Assembly (NCBI RefSeq): GCF_002379085.1
Contig: NZ_NBZW01000004.1
Location: 115,077 to 179,076, forward strand
Direction: 5' to 3'
Source: Polaromonas sp. AET17H-212
GTDB lineage: Bacteria; Pseudomonadota; Gammaproteobacteria; Burkholderiales; Burkholderiaceae_C
DNA length: 64,000 nt
This document shows, one piece after another, positions 1-9,566 of this stretch. Position 1 is the first letter of the stretch. Each line of letters begins with the position of its first letter. A program made the position numbers and the translations under genes. The notes under the pieces were generated by a model. It saw only the letters and a list, made by a program, of their open reading frames with translations, made no database searches and was not told the DNA's origin.

Positions 1-576
1 GACACGCTGGGCGTGGCCGAATTCACCGACGAGGCGGCGATGCCGCACCCGGCCTTTTTTCTGCGGCCGACGGCATTGGCCGCGCCGCATGCGTCGCTGG
101 CCGGATTCGGCCGCCGCTTTGTGCAGCCGTCCAGCCTGCCTGGCGTCACGGATTTAAACATGCTTTTGGCCCTGAGCCAAGGTGTGGCGGGTGCCGTCAG
201 CTATCAAAAAAATAGCACCAGCGTGACCACCACGGCACTGCAGGCCTTTGAGGCCGGCGCCGGTGTCTGCCAGGACCAGGCCCATGTGATGGTGGCCATC
301 TGCCGCAGCCTGGGCATTCCGGCGCGTTATGTCAGCGGTTATTTCTACGCCGCCAATGAACCCGACCTCGCCAGCCACGCCTGGGCCGACGTCTGCCTCG
401 ACGTGGCGGCCCGGCGCTGGGTGAGCATCGACGTGACCCACAGCTGCATGATCGACCAGCGCCATGTGCGCCTGGCCGTCGGCACCGACTACAACGCCTG
501 CCCGCCCATCAAGGGCATACGCCATGGCGGCGGGGAGGAAGAGATGCTCGTGGATATCACGATTGAGCCGGTTTGA
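1..576 (+). CDS. Transglutaminase-like cysteine peptidase, 5' end cut by the window edge
   Basis: The reading frame is open from base 1, so the true start lies outside the window; a GTG at 13 is internal. The fragment of about 191 residues carries the catalytic triad of the transglutaminase-like superfamily: Cys in GVCQDQAH, His in SHAWADV and Asp in WVSIDVTHS. After the triad comes the usual C-terminal tail with DYNACPPIKG. Such proteins are often encoded with alpha-E and circularly permuted ATP-grasp proteins in a putative peptide-modifying cluster; those partners would lie to the left and cannot be seen. The substrate is unknown. The family call is firm, the pathway is not. Confidence 0.88.
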   Translation, partial: DTLGVAEFTDEAAMPHPAFFLRPTALAAPHASLAGFGRRFVQPSSLPGVTDLNMLLALSQGVAGAVSYQKNSTSVTTTALQAFEAGAGVCQDQAHVMVAICRSLGIPARYVSGYFYAANEPDLASHAWADVCLDVAARRWVSIDVTHSCMIDQRHVRLAVGTDYNACPPIKGIRHGGGEEEMLVDITIEPV

Positions 577-637
577 AGGGTGCGCTTGAAAGCCATCTTT
601 TTTGAATTGGACGGGGTTGCATTTCCCGCGTAAAATC

Positions 638-660
638 TGACTAGTTCATCAAACTAGTCA
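638..660. promoter_or_regulatory. Palindromic operator of the toxin-antitoxin pair
   Basis: A perfect inverted repeat, TGACTAGTT-CATCA-AACTAGTCA (9-bp arms, 5-bp spacer), ends seven bases before the antitoxin ATG at 667. This position is typical of Phd/YefM autoregulation, in which the antitoxin binds its own promoter. Binding itself is inferred. Confidence 0.7.
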
Positions 661-666
661 ATTAAT

Positions 667-972
667 ATGCGAACCGATGCCCCTCAGTCACCCGTACCCG
701 CCTGGCGACTTCAAGATGCCAAGGCGCAATTCAGCGCCGTGGTGGACAACGCCATGCGCGGGGTGCCGCAACACGTCACACGCAGCGGCAAGCGGGCCGT
801 GGTGGTTCTGTCGGAGGAAGACTTTGAAGCCCTGCAGCGCAGCGCGGCCAGCAGGGCTCATGCGCCTGTGAGCCTGATCGAGCATTTGCTGGCCATGCCT
901 AAAGCGCCTCGCGGTGCGCAGACTGATTCGCCCCGCCTCGACATACAGCCCCGCGACGTGGATTTTTCATGA
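667..972 (+). CDS. Type II antitoxin, Phd/YefM family
   Basis: A 101-residue protein whose first half fits the Phd/YefM DNA-binding fold: WRLQDAKAQFSAVVDNA, then a strand ending in KRAVVVLSEEDFEAL. The charged, proline-containing C-terminal tail is where such antitoxins wrap the toxin. The stop overlaps the toxin start (ATGA at 969), as usual for translationally coupled pairs. A perfect palindrome at 638-660 is the likely operator. It should neutralise the PIN-domain toxin encoded next. Confidence 0.9.
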   Translation: MRTDAPQSPVPAWRLQDAKAQFSAVVDNAMRGVPQHVTRSGKRAVVVLSEEDFEALQRSAASRAHAPVSLIEHLLAMPKAPRGAQTDSPRLDIQPRDVDFS

Positions 973-1400
973 TTCTGCTGGACACCATGGTGCTGTCCGA
1001 GTTGCGCAAGGCCAGGCCAAATGCGGGTGTGGTGGCGTATCTGAAAAGCCAGTCGCCTGATGCCGTCTTTGTGAGCGCCCTGACCATTGGCGAGATTGAA
1101 GCGGGCATTGAAAAGCAACGCAGCACGGCACCCGAATTTGCCGCGGAACTCGCCCAGTGGCTGGCTCTGATGGAATTGCAGTTTGCCCACAACATCCTGC
1201 CGGTGACCCCGGCGATTGCCAAACTGTGGGGACGGCTGTGCGTGCAGACGGGTAACAAGGGAATTGACAACCTGATTGCTGCCACCGCCTTGTGTCATAA
1301 CCTGACGGTGGTCACACGCAATGTGAAGGATTTTGAGCCGACGGGGGTGCGGGTGTTTGATCCGTTTAGTGGGATAAAAGAGAGTGGGAGTTTTGCCTAA
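969..1400 (+). CDS. PIN-domain toxin, VapC/FitB-like
   Basis: A 143-residue PIN-domain protein, presumed to be an Mg-dependent ribonuclease. Acidic active-site residues are visible at D5 (ILLDT), E43 (IGEIEAG), D100 (GIDNLIAATA) and D118 (NVKDFE). The position after the first Asp-Thr, usually Asn (DTNV), is Met here, which might reduce activity. It overlaps the antitoxin gene by four bases. The tail after FDPF (GIKESGSFA) runs into what looks like the start of the following FRG gene, so the 3' end may be a recombination joint. Confidence 0.88.
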   Translation: MILLDTMVLSELRKARPNAGVVAYLKSQSPDAVFVSALTIGEIEAGIEKQRSTAPEFAAELAQWLALMELQFAHNILPVTPAIAKLWGRLCVQTGNKGIDNLIAATALCHNLTVVTRNVKDFEPTGVRVFDPFSGIKESGSFA

Positions 1401-1528
1401 CGGCCGCACTTATCCTTAAAGATTTTGATGATGCTAAAGAGTTTCTTGTCAGCCTTCGTAGGTCAAATGATGCTTGGTGGAAAAGTGATTCGGTTGCCTC
1501 GCCGTGGGTCTTTCGAGGGGTTGGCGAT

Positions 1529-2323
1529 TTGGATAATTGGCGCTTGATCCCCTCTGCTTGGAGGCTTACCGCCAATCCATTGAATCCCTTGATCGAAAGA
1601 ATCAAATCAGCGTGTCTGCAGTTCGATAGAGATGATGGCAATAACTTGATTTTTAGACGGCATCGTGAGTGGCAAGCCGCCGAGCAAGAAGCATTATTTC
1701 AATTCGCTGAGCTTGCTAACTCTGTAGGGTTCGAGACGAAGCCGGCGTTGTTCGGTAGAGACCGTAGCCCACTTGCCGTGGGTTGGTTACGGGGTTTTCG
1801 AGGAGATGGGCTATTTCCAGACGTGGAGCTGATGGCCCTGGCTCAGCATCATGGCATTCCGACTCGCCTGTTAGATTGGTCAACTAACCCGATGATCGCG
1901 GCCTTTTTCGCAGCAATTGCTGTCGGTAAGAGTAATCCCGATCAAAAAATTTGCGTGTGGGCACTTGACACTAGCGGCCCAGTGCAGTCAAGCGGCCTTA
2001 TGAATTTCGGGAAATTTCGGATTGCAATCCATGCGCCTGCAAGAAGCAACAATCTCTATTTGCGATCTCAAGATGGGGTGTTAACGGAGCTTTTCGGTAC
2101 AGACAATTTTTTTTGTGAACATGACAGATGGCCGGCCCTTGAAGATGCTTTTGATGGAACCGAGTTGCAGGAATCTTTACTGATTGGGCACACTTTAAAA
2201 GCTCAACATGCTCCTCTTCTTTTGACTTTACTGGAGAGGGAGGGTGTTAATCGTACGATGCTGATGCCATCACTTGATAACGTTGCGAAGTCGGTCATCA
2301 CCAAATGGGGCATTGACCATTAG
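1529..2323 (+). CDS. FRG-domain protein, native start apparently lost
   Basis: The protein carries FRG-domain hallmarks. The motif WVFRG is encoded at about 1502-1516, upstream of the first usable start (TTG at 1529), and HHGIPTRLLDWSTNP with a following AAFFA lies near residue 110. The frame is open back to 1370 and reads like real FRG N-terminal sequence (DFDDAKEFLVSLR, then WVFRG), but no ATG, GTG or TTG occurs between 1370 and 1528. Either a rare start is used or a recombination next to vapC removed the initiator and the gene is dead. FRG proteins occur in accessory and phage-associated regions; their biochemical role is unclear. Confidence 0.7.
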   Translation: MDNWRLIPSAWRLTANPLNPLIERIKSACLQFDRDDGNNLIFRRHREWQAAEQEALFQFAELANSVGFETKPALFGRDRSPLAVGWLRGFRGDGLFPDVELMALAQHHGIPTRLLDWSTNPMIAAFFAAIAVGKSNPDQKICVWALDTSGPVQSSGLMNFGKFRIAIHAPARSNNLYLRSQDGVLTELFGTDNFFCEHDRWPALEDAFDGTELQESLLIGHTLKAQHAPLLLTLLEREGVNRTMLMPSLDNVAKSVITKWGIDH

Positions 2324-2361
2324 AAAAAGTTTTTTGTAGTGTAGGACTTGGGTTTGCGCTA

Positions 2362-3480
2362 CTACCTCACCCGCGCCGCCACTTCCCGCCCCAGCTCGAT
2401 CACCGCCATCGCGTAATAACTGCTCCAGTTGTAGCGCGTGATGGCATAAAAATTTTCCGTGCCCGCGACGTAACTCGGTGCGCTGCCGCCGTTGTTGGGG
2501 TCGCCATTGATCAGCTCGATCAGCGCCAGCGGCCCGGGGTGCTTCAGGGCTTCGCCTTCGAGCACCGCGCCCTTGGCGCTGAAGCTGGGCACGCTGAAGG
2601 TCGGCAGGATGTCGGGGGCCATCAGGGCGTCCATGTCCAGCGTGGCCGTGTCAAAACGCACGGGGTAATGCGTGGGCATGCCGGGTTGCCAGTTGAAGGC
2701 CTTGAAATAACTGGCGACCGAACCGATCACGTCGGCGGGGCTGTTCCACAAATCCACTTTGCCGTCGCCGTCGAAGTCCACCGCGTACTTGACCCAGCTC
2801 GAGGGCATGAACTGCGGCATGCCCATGGCGCCGGCATAGCTGCCGCGCGGGGCCAGCGGGTCGCTGCCCAGGCGGCTCTGGTGGCTGAGGAACTGTTCGA
2901 GTTCGCTTTTGAAAAACTCGCTGCGCTCCCGGGCCCGCGGATGGGCGGACGGAAAGTCGAAGGCCAGCGTGGTCAGGGCGTCCAGCACGCGGAACTTGCC
3001 GGTGTCGCGGCCGTAAATGGTCTCCACCCCGATGATGCCGACGATGATGTCGGCGGGCACGCCGTATTCCGCCTCAGCACGCGCCAGGCTGGCCTGGTTG
3101 TCCCGCCAGAAGGCGGCGCCGGCGGCGATGCGGACCGGGTCGATGAAGCGGCTGCGGTAGGTGCGCCAGTTCTTGGTGAAGGTCTTGGCCGGCGGCTGCA
3201 TCAACCGCACAACGGTCGGGCTGAAGCGTGCTTGGCCGATGGCGTCGCGCACCCATGCCACGTCGAGGTCGCGCCGGCTGGCCAGGTCTTCGGCAAAACG
3301 CATGGCTTCGGGGCGGCTGGCGTAGGCGGTTTCCTGCTCGGCCGCCTGCTGCACCTTGATCCTCCCGGGTTTGAGGTCTTTTGCGGTGCTGGCGCCTGCT
3401 GTGCCTGCGCAGACAGCTATCAAAAGAAGAGCGGCCAGGACGCGGGGCGGGGCCGGGGGAGAAAACGGGCGGGCAATCAT
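2362..3480 (-). CDS. mltB: Lytic murein transglycosylase, MltB-like (GH103)
   Basis: A 372-residue periplasmic enzyme that cleaves peptidoglycan glycan strands to 1,6-anhydro products. The start at 3480 gives a signal peptide with a hydrophobic core (VLAALLLIAVCAG); the longer upstream frame overlaps the preceding gene and is not protein-like. The catalytic Glu sits in GIIGVETIYGR, followed by family motifs YAGAMGMPQFMPSSW and DFDGDGKVDLW. A clear lipobox is not visible, so it may be soluble. It closes the moxR-DUF58-transglutaminase operon 97 bp after the upstream stop, which suggests a cell-envelope role for the unit. Confidence 0.9.
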   Translation of the reverse strand: MIARPFSPPAPPRVLAALLLIAVCAGTAGASTAKDLKPGRIKVQQAAEQETAYASRPEAMRFAEDLASRRDLDVAWVRDAIGQARFSPTVVRLMQPPAKTFTKNWRTYRSRFIDPVRIAAGAAFWRDNQASLARAEAEYGVPADIIVGIIGVETIYGRDTGKFRVLDALTTLAFDFPSAHPRARERSEFFKSELEQFLSHQSRLGSDPLAPRGSYAGAMGMPQFMPSSWVKYAVDFDGDGKVDLWNSPADVIGSVASYFKAFNWQPGMPTHYPVRFDTATLDMDALMAPDILPTFSVPSFSAKGAVLEGEALKHPGPLALIELINGDPNNGGSAPSYVAGTENFYAITRYNWSSYYAMAVIELGREVAARVR

Positions 3481-3577
3481 GCGGAAGGGTCGGGTCCAGA
3501 AAAACGGAAAGAAGGCAGGGCAGGCTGACAGTATGGCGCCAAGCGCATCCCCTGCTGTGTCAGGCGGGGAAAAAAAG

Positions 3578-5587
3578 TCAGGCCGGCCAGCGCAGGCCGG
3601 CATATTGCTTTTTGAGCAAGGCCACGCTGGTGGCCGTGCCGCCGGTAGGCGTGACGGCATAACGCTGCGCTTCGAGTTGCAGCAGCCAGTCGTGCAGCGC
3701 CTGGCCCTCGTCGCCATACCGCTGCCGGACCTGCAGCGCCAGCTGGCGCGGGGAGGTGGCGCCGTGGCTGTCCAGCCCGGCCTTGGCCAGCTGCTTGCGG
3801 ACGCGGCCCAGCAGGCGCAGCCAGGGGTCGCGCTGGCTGCGGTCCCACAGGGTCCAGGCCGCACCGGCCAGGCTGACTGCCACGACGATGGCGATCAGCA
3901 CATACGCCAGGTCTTCCCAGCTTGGGGATTCAAACCCGATGTCCTTGAGCAGTTGCAGCTGCTTGCCCTGCGTGTAGTTGAGGATCAACTGGTTCCAGCG
4001 GTTGTTGACCGCCTCCCAGGTGGCGCGCAGTTGCGCCGCCAGTGTCGGGCTGAAGGTGCCCAGGGCCTGCCCAACCAGCCCTTGCGGTGCCGCCAGCCGC
4101 TGGAAGGCGCCGGTGCGACCGGGCGCCACGGCCGAGGTCGGGTCCACACGCACCCAGCCCTGGCCGGCCTGCCAGACCTCGGCCCAGGCGTGGGCGTCGC
4201 TCTGGCGCAGCGCCCAGAAGCCATCGACTGCGTTGAGCTCGCCGCCCTGGTAGCCGGTGACGATGCGGGCCGGCACGTCCAGGGCGCGCATCAGCACCAC
4301 AAAGGCGGACGCGATGTGTTCGCAAAAACCTTGCTTGCGGTCGAACCAGAATTCGTCGGCGGTGTTGGCACCGTACACGCCGGGCTCCAGCGTGTAGGTG
4401 TAGCCGCCGGTGCGCAGGCGGTCCAGCACGGCCTGCACCAGCGCCTGGGCACCGGCCTGGGCGTAACGCGGGTCGCGCCGGATCTCGGCGGCCAGCGCCA
4501 GCGTACGTGGGTTGAAGCCCGGCGGCAGTTCGACAAACTCCTGCAGGCCCACTTCCTGCCGGTCGGGCCCGTGCCTGAACACCGGGTGGCTTTTCACCTG
4601 GTAACGGACCAGGTCGGTGATGGGCCGGTCGGTCAACCATTGCAGGTCGCTGCTCATGCGGGTCTGGTAGCCCGGCAGGCGGGGGCTTTCGGCCGCGGCC
4701 TCCATCACGAACAGCCAGGGCCGGCTGGTCGGCTCGAGCGTGACCTGATAGGAAATGGGCGCGCCCTGCACGCTCAGGTTGTCGGCCAGCTTGTAGCGGG
4801 ACGGAAACCCCGAGCGGGACGAGGGCCGCCACTCGCGCCCATCGAAGGCGGAGAGCACCGGCCCGCGAAAGTACAGCTCGCGCTGGGGTGGCGGCCGGCC
4901 TTCAAACGCCACGCGCATGGCGATGCTGCTGTCGAGCGCCAGGCTGGCGATGGTGCCGACCTGCATGGTGGCGCTCAGGCCGCTGCGGCCCGTCATGGCG
5001 TCCGAGGGAACGCCCCACAGCGGCGCCAGGCGCGGGAACAGCACAAACAGCAGCACCATCACCGGCGCGCCGAGCAGCGCCATCCAGCCGGCGGTTCTGG
5101 CGGCCTGCAGCAGCGGCGGTTTGCCGACCGGCATGTGGGCATTGACCAGGGCCGTCAGCAGGCCCAGCAGGCCCAGCAGCATGCTGAAGGCCGTCAGCAG
5201 CGACTGGGAGTAGAAAAAGTTGGTGAGCATCGTGAAGAAGCCCAGGAAAAACACCACAAAGGCGTCGCGCCGGGCACGCAGCTCCAGCGTCTTGAGCGCC
5301 AGCAGAATCACGATCAACGTGACGCCGGCGTCGCGGCCCAGCAAGGTCCTGTGGGTCAGCCATGTGGCGCCGACCGCCACAGCCAGCAGTACCAGCAGCC
5401 ACCATTTGTTCGGCAGCGGTTTGCTCCCCAAGGCCAGCTGGCCGCGCCACAGCAGCATGCCGGCCGCCAGCGCGCTGCACCACCAGGGCAGCGCGTTGAC
5501 TTGCGGCAGCAGCACCCAGGCGATGACGGCCAGCAGGAAGAGGGTGTCGCGGCTGTCGCGGGGCAGGGTTTGGAGGCGGGCTAGCAT
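3578..5587 (-). CDS. TgpA-like membrane transglutaminase (DUF3488 plus transglutaminase core)
   Basis: A protein of about 669 residues with a polytopic N-terminal half (several hydrophobic segments in residues 15-190), a periplasmic transglutaminase-like domain, and one more hydrophobic segment (LAYVLIAIVVAVSLAGA) before a cytoplasmic tail. Triad residues are visible: Cys in KQGFCEHIASAF, His in SDAHAWAEVW and Asp in WVRVDPTSAV. I chose the ATG at 5587 over a GTG five codons upstream. It lies between DUF58 and mltB, the usual partners with MoxR. Pseudomonas TgpA is essential; the substrate of this family is not established. Confidence 0.9.
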   Translation of the reverse strand: MLARLQTLPRDSRDTLFLLAVIAWVLLPQVNALPWWCSALAAGMLLWRGQLALGSKPLPNKWWLLVLLAVAVGATWLTHRTLLGRDAGVTLIVILLALKTLELRARRDAFVVFFLGFFTMLTNFFYSQSLLTAFSMLLGLLGLLTALVNAHMPVGKPPLLQAARTAGWMALLGAPVMVLLFVLFPRLAPLWGVPSDAMTGRSGLSATMQVGTIASLALDSSIAMRVAFEGRPPPQRELYFRGPVLSAFDGREWRPSSRSGFPSRYKLADNLSVQGAPISYQVTLEPTSRPWLFVMEAAAESPRLPGYQTRMSSDLQWLTDRPITDLVRYQVKSHPVFRHGPDRQEVGLQEFVELPPGFNPRTLALAAEIRRDPRYAQAGAQALVQAVLDRLRTGGYTYTLEPGVYGANTADEFWFDRKQGFCEHIASAFVVLMRALDVPARIVTGYQGGELNAVDGFWALRQSDAHAWAEVWQAGQGWVRVDPTSAVAPGRTGAFQRLAAPQGLVGQALGTFSPTLAAQLRATWEAVNNRWNQLILNYTQGKQLQLLKDIGFESPSWEDLAYVLIAIVVAVSLAGAAWTLWDRSQRDPWLRLLGRVRKQLAKAGLDSHGATSPRQLALQVRQRYGDEGQALHDWLLQLEAQRYAVTPTGGTATSVALLKKQYAGLRWPA

Positions 5588-5747
5588 GTGGCTTTCCCGC
5601 ACGTCCGTGGGCGTGCCTGCGCCTGTTGGCCGGGCAACCCCCGGCTTGTTGGCCCACCTCCACCGCAGGAGGTGAAGACAGCTTGTACAAGTTCAGCCCC
5701 AACCACGCAAGGCTGACGCGCCCAGCTTGCAGGGGTATGCGCGCTAG

Positions 5748-6749
5748 TCAACATACAGCCAGCGCCTCCAGACATTGCCGTTTGTGCGCCTCACCACTGG
5801 AGGGCTTGATCTCCAGCCCCGGCAAGCGCAGGCCGTAATTCAGGCCGAGCCTGTCGGCCTGCAGCACCCAGGCGCACAGCCGCGACAGCCGCGCTTCGGT
5901 GCCAAGCGAGCCGGCCTGCAGGAAATCCAGCCAGAGCTCGTGGCGCTGGGCCTGTTGGGTGTCGCGCACCACCAGGCCGTTGCCCTGGTCGTCGGCCTTG
6001 GCCGCCTTTTTCCACATGACGAGTTTGAGCGGGTCGCCTCGGCGGTAACCGCGTATGCCGTCGAACTCGCCGGCGCTTTGCCAGCGGGCCGAGGCGTCGG
6101 CGCCGCCGGAGCGCGGCTCGCCGGGGGGCAGGGGCGGTGGGCGTGACTCCGGCGCCGGGTAGACCAGCATCTGCGCGGCGGGACGCCAGACGGTCCAGAC
6201 GCGGAAGGTGCCCAGCGGGAAGCGGGTTTCGGCGGTCAGCGTCGGCAGGCGGTGCAGGCCGCGGCGCTGCGCTGTGAAGGCGACCTGCACCGTGGCGCTG
6301 TTTTGCGCCGGCACATCGGTCCAGGCCCAGTGCGGCTGGCCGGTCCCGCCGGGTGCAGCCAGCACGCTGATGCCGATGCCGTGCCGCACGGAACGCCGGC
6401 TGTTCGTGAGTTTGACGTCGAAAATGGCTGCAGTGCCCGCGAAATGGGCGGGAGGTGCTATCAAATTCATGGCAAGGCCGCGCAGCGTGCCGTGGCACAC
6501 ATGCATGCCGGTGAGGGCGCTGCCGGCCAGCAGAAAGGTCAGCAGGTAGCCCAGGTTGAGCTGGTAGTTGATGGAGGCGACCAGCAGCACCATCAGCGTG
6601 AGCGCCAGCATCAGCCCGGGCCGCGTCGGCAGGATGTAGACATTGCGCTGGGTCAGCAACACGCTGTCGGTCAGCGGCAGGCGGCTTTGCCACCACTGCT
6701 GGAAACGGCCACGCACAAACGTCAGGGGGTTGAGAATGGCGACGGTCAT
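5748..6749 (-). CDS. DUF58 domain protein
   Basis: A 333-residue protein with two adjacent hydrophobic segments near residues 45-85 (LMLALTLMVLLVASI and LGYLLTFLLAGSAL), then a beta-rich region, and the DUF58 signature GEFDGIRGYRRGDPLKLVMW near residue 230. DUF58 proteins sit beside MoxR ATPases and are thought to present a von Willebrand-like domain to them. The gene lies 82 bp after moxR and 160 bp before the TgpA-like gene on the same strand. Confidence 0.9.
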   Translation of the reverse strand: MTVAILNPLTFVRGRFQQWWQSRLPLTDSVLLTQRNVYILPTRPGLMLALTLMVLLVASINYQLNLGYLLTFLLAGSALTGMHVCHGTLRGLAMNLIAPPAHFAGTAAIFDVKLTNSRRSVRHGIGISVLAAPGGTGQPHWAWTDVPAQNSATVQVAFTAQRRGLHRLPTLTAETRFPLGTFRVWTVWRPAAQMLVYPAPESRPPPLPPGEPRSGGADASARWQSAGEFDGIRGYRRGDPLKLVMWKKAAKADDQGNGLVVRDTQQAQRHELWLDFLQAGSLGTEARLSRLCAWVLQADRLGLNYGLRLPGLEIKPSSGEAHKRQCLEALAVC

Positions 6750-6831
6750 GGACCGGTGGCCCCGCCGGGAGGCCTGCCGCAGCCACTGGCCGCCACGGAT
6801 TGCGGATCAGGCCCGCCATGACCGGGCCGCC

Positions 6832-7752
<921 letters not shown>

Positions 7753-7781
7753 GCCATCAACCTTACCGCAAAATTTCTCCT

Positions 7782-8735
7782 ATGAACGGCACCGCGTATT
7801 TCACCCATAAAGACTGCTGGAAACACGAGATGGGTGCCGGTCACCCCGAGTGTCCGGAGCGGCTCGACGCGATTGAAGACCGCCTGCTGATCACCGGCGT
7901 CGGCGATGCACTGGACCGGCGTGAAGCGCCGCTGGCCTCCATCAGCGACCTGGAGCTGGCGCATGGCCGCATGCTGATCGCCTCGCTGCGCGGCCTGAGC
8001 GACCAGCTCGCCGACGAGATCCTGGCGGGCGGCCCGACCCACGCGCAGATCGACCCCGACACCTCGATGAACGTGCACACCTGGACGGCGGCCCTGCGGG
8101 CGGCCGGCGCCACATTGGCCGCCACCGATGCGGTGATGGCGGGCGAGGTCGAAAACGCCTTCTGCGCGGTGCGGCCGCCCGGCCACCATGCCTGCCGTGA
8201 CAAGGCCATGGGCTTCTGTTTTTTCAACAACATCGCGGTGGCAGCCAAATACGCGCTGGAGCGGCACGGCCTCAAACGCGTGGCGATTGTCGATTTCGAC
8301 GTGCACCACGGCAACGGCACGGAAGACATCATCCGCGGCGACGACCGCATCCTGATGGTCAGTTTTTTCCAGCACCCCTATTACCCCTATACCGGCGCCG
8401 AGACGCAGGCCGCCAACATGGTGAACCTGCCGGTGCCGGCCTACACCAAGGGCATGGACATCCGCGAGCTGATCGAGATGATGTGGATTCCGCGCCTGGA
8501 GGCGTTCAAGCCGGAAATGATCTTCATCAGCGCCGGTTTTGACGCCCACCGCGAAGACGACCTGGGCCAGATGGGCCTGACCGAGCAGGACTACGCCTGG
8601 ATCACCATGCGCATCAAGGACGTGGCCAGGCGTTACGCCAGGGGCCGCATCGTCTCCTCGCTCGAAGGCGGCTACAACCTGGGCGCGCTCGCTCGCAGCG
8701 TGGAGGCGCACATCCGCGTGCTTGCCGATTTATAG
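7782..8735 (+). CDS. Histone-deacetylase-like amidohydrolase
   Basis: A 317-residue protein of the arginase/deacetylase fold. It shows the HDAC pattern: GHPECPERLDAI near the N-terminus, the catalytic His-His pair in RPPGHHAC, zinc ligands in VDFDVHHGNGTED, ISAGFDAHREDDLG and the C-terminal GGYNLGALARS. Bacterial members deacetylate small acetylated amines such as polyamines or acetoin-related substrates; which one applies here cannot be read from the sequence. The next gene is an enoyl-CoA hydratase 42 bp downstream on the same strand. Confidence 0.92.
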   Translation: MNGTAYFTHKDCWKHEMGAGHPECPERLDAIEDRLLITGVGDALDRREAPLASISDLELAHGRMLIASLRGLSDQLADEILAGGPTHAQIDPDTSMNVHTWTAALRAAGATLAATDAVMAGEVENAFCAVRPPGHHACRDKAMGFCFFNNIAVAAKYALERHGLKRVAIVDFDVHHGNGTEDIIRGDDRILMVSFFQHPYYPYTGAETQAANMVNLPVPAYTKGMDIRELIEMMWIPRLEAFKPEMIFISAGFDAHREDDLGQMGLTEQDYAWITMRIKDVARRYARGRIVSSLEGGYNLGALARSVEAHIRVLADL

Positions 8736-8777
8736 AACCGAAGACCTGTCGCTTTTCACACCCTCCAGAGTCCTGCC

Positions 8778-9566
8778 ATGAATGATTCTCCGGCCCCCGT
8801 GCTGCACACCCGCGACGAACGCGGCGTGAACTGGCTGACGCTGAACCGTCCCGCCGCCTTCAATACCCTGAGCGAAGAGATGCTGGCCGCCCTGCAGGCC
8901 GCGCTGGATGCCGTGGGCGCCGACCCTGCCGCACGCATCGTGGTGCTGGCCGCCGAGGGCAAGGCTTTTTGCGCCGGGCACAACCTCAAGGAAATGCGCG
9001 CGCAGCCCGACCTGGCCTACTACCAGAAGCTGTTTGCGCAATGCACCCGCATGATGTTGACCATCCAGGCCTTGCCGGTGCCGGTGCTGGCCCGGGTGCA
9101 GGGGGTGGCCACGGCCGCCGGCTGCCAGCTGGTGGCGCAATGCGACCTGGCGGTGGCCGCCAGCCATGCCAGTTTTGGTGTCAACGGCATTGACGTGGGC
9201 CTGTTCTGCGCCACGCCCAGCGTGCCGCTGGTGCGCAACATTCCCGCCAAGCAGGCCATGGAAATGCTGCTGACCGGCGGCTTCATCAGTGCCGATGAGG
9301 CACGCGTGCGCGGCCTGGTCAACCGCGTGGTGGCGCCCGAGGCGCTGGATGCCGAAATAGAGCAGATGCTGCAGGCGATCCTGGCGAAACCGCGCGAGGC
9401 GATTGCCATGGGCAAGGCCTTGTTCTACCAGCAGCGCGAAACCGGCATCGCGGCCGCCTACCAGCTTGCCGGCCAGACCATGGCCTGCAACATGGTTCAC
9501 CCGGTGGCGCAGGAGGGCGTGCAGGCCTTCATCGACAAAAGGAAGCCCCAATGGCCGGCCCTGTGA
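8778..9566 (+). CDS. Enoyl-CoA hydratase/isomerase family protein
   Basis: A 262-residue crotonase-fold protein. The first oxyanion-hole segment is GKAFCAGHNLKEM and the second is QGVATAAGCQLVAQCDLAVA; NGIDVGLFCATPSVPL replaces the usual Glu-containing loop, so hydration chemistry is not assured. Members with CAGHNLKEM resemble the enoyl-CoA hydratase domain-containing protein 3 group, whose reaction is uncertain. The 3' end overlaps the MscS start by 16 bp, implying co-transcription with the channel gene. Confidence 0.88.
   Translation: MNDSPAPVLHTRDERGVNWLTLNRPAAFNTLSEEMLAALQAALDAVGADPAARIVVLAAEGKAFCAGHNLKEMRAQPDLAYYQKLFAQCTRMMLTIQALPVPVLARVQGVATAAGCQLVAQCDLAVAASHASFGVNGIDVGLFCATPSVPLVRNIPAKQAMEMLLTGGFISADEARVRGLVNRVVAPEALDAEIEQMLQAILAKPREAIAMGKALFYQQRETGIAAAYQLAGQTMACNMVHPVAQEGVQAFIDKRKPQWPAL

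Noticed and set aside
3356..5584. Very long plus-strand frame (742 codons) opposite the TgpA-like gene
   Set aside because: Its product is Gln/Gly/Arg-rich and mirrors the codon bias of the real minus-strand gene; no family features.
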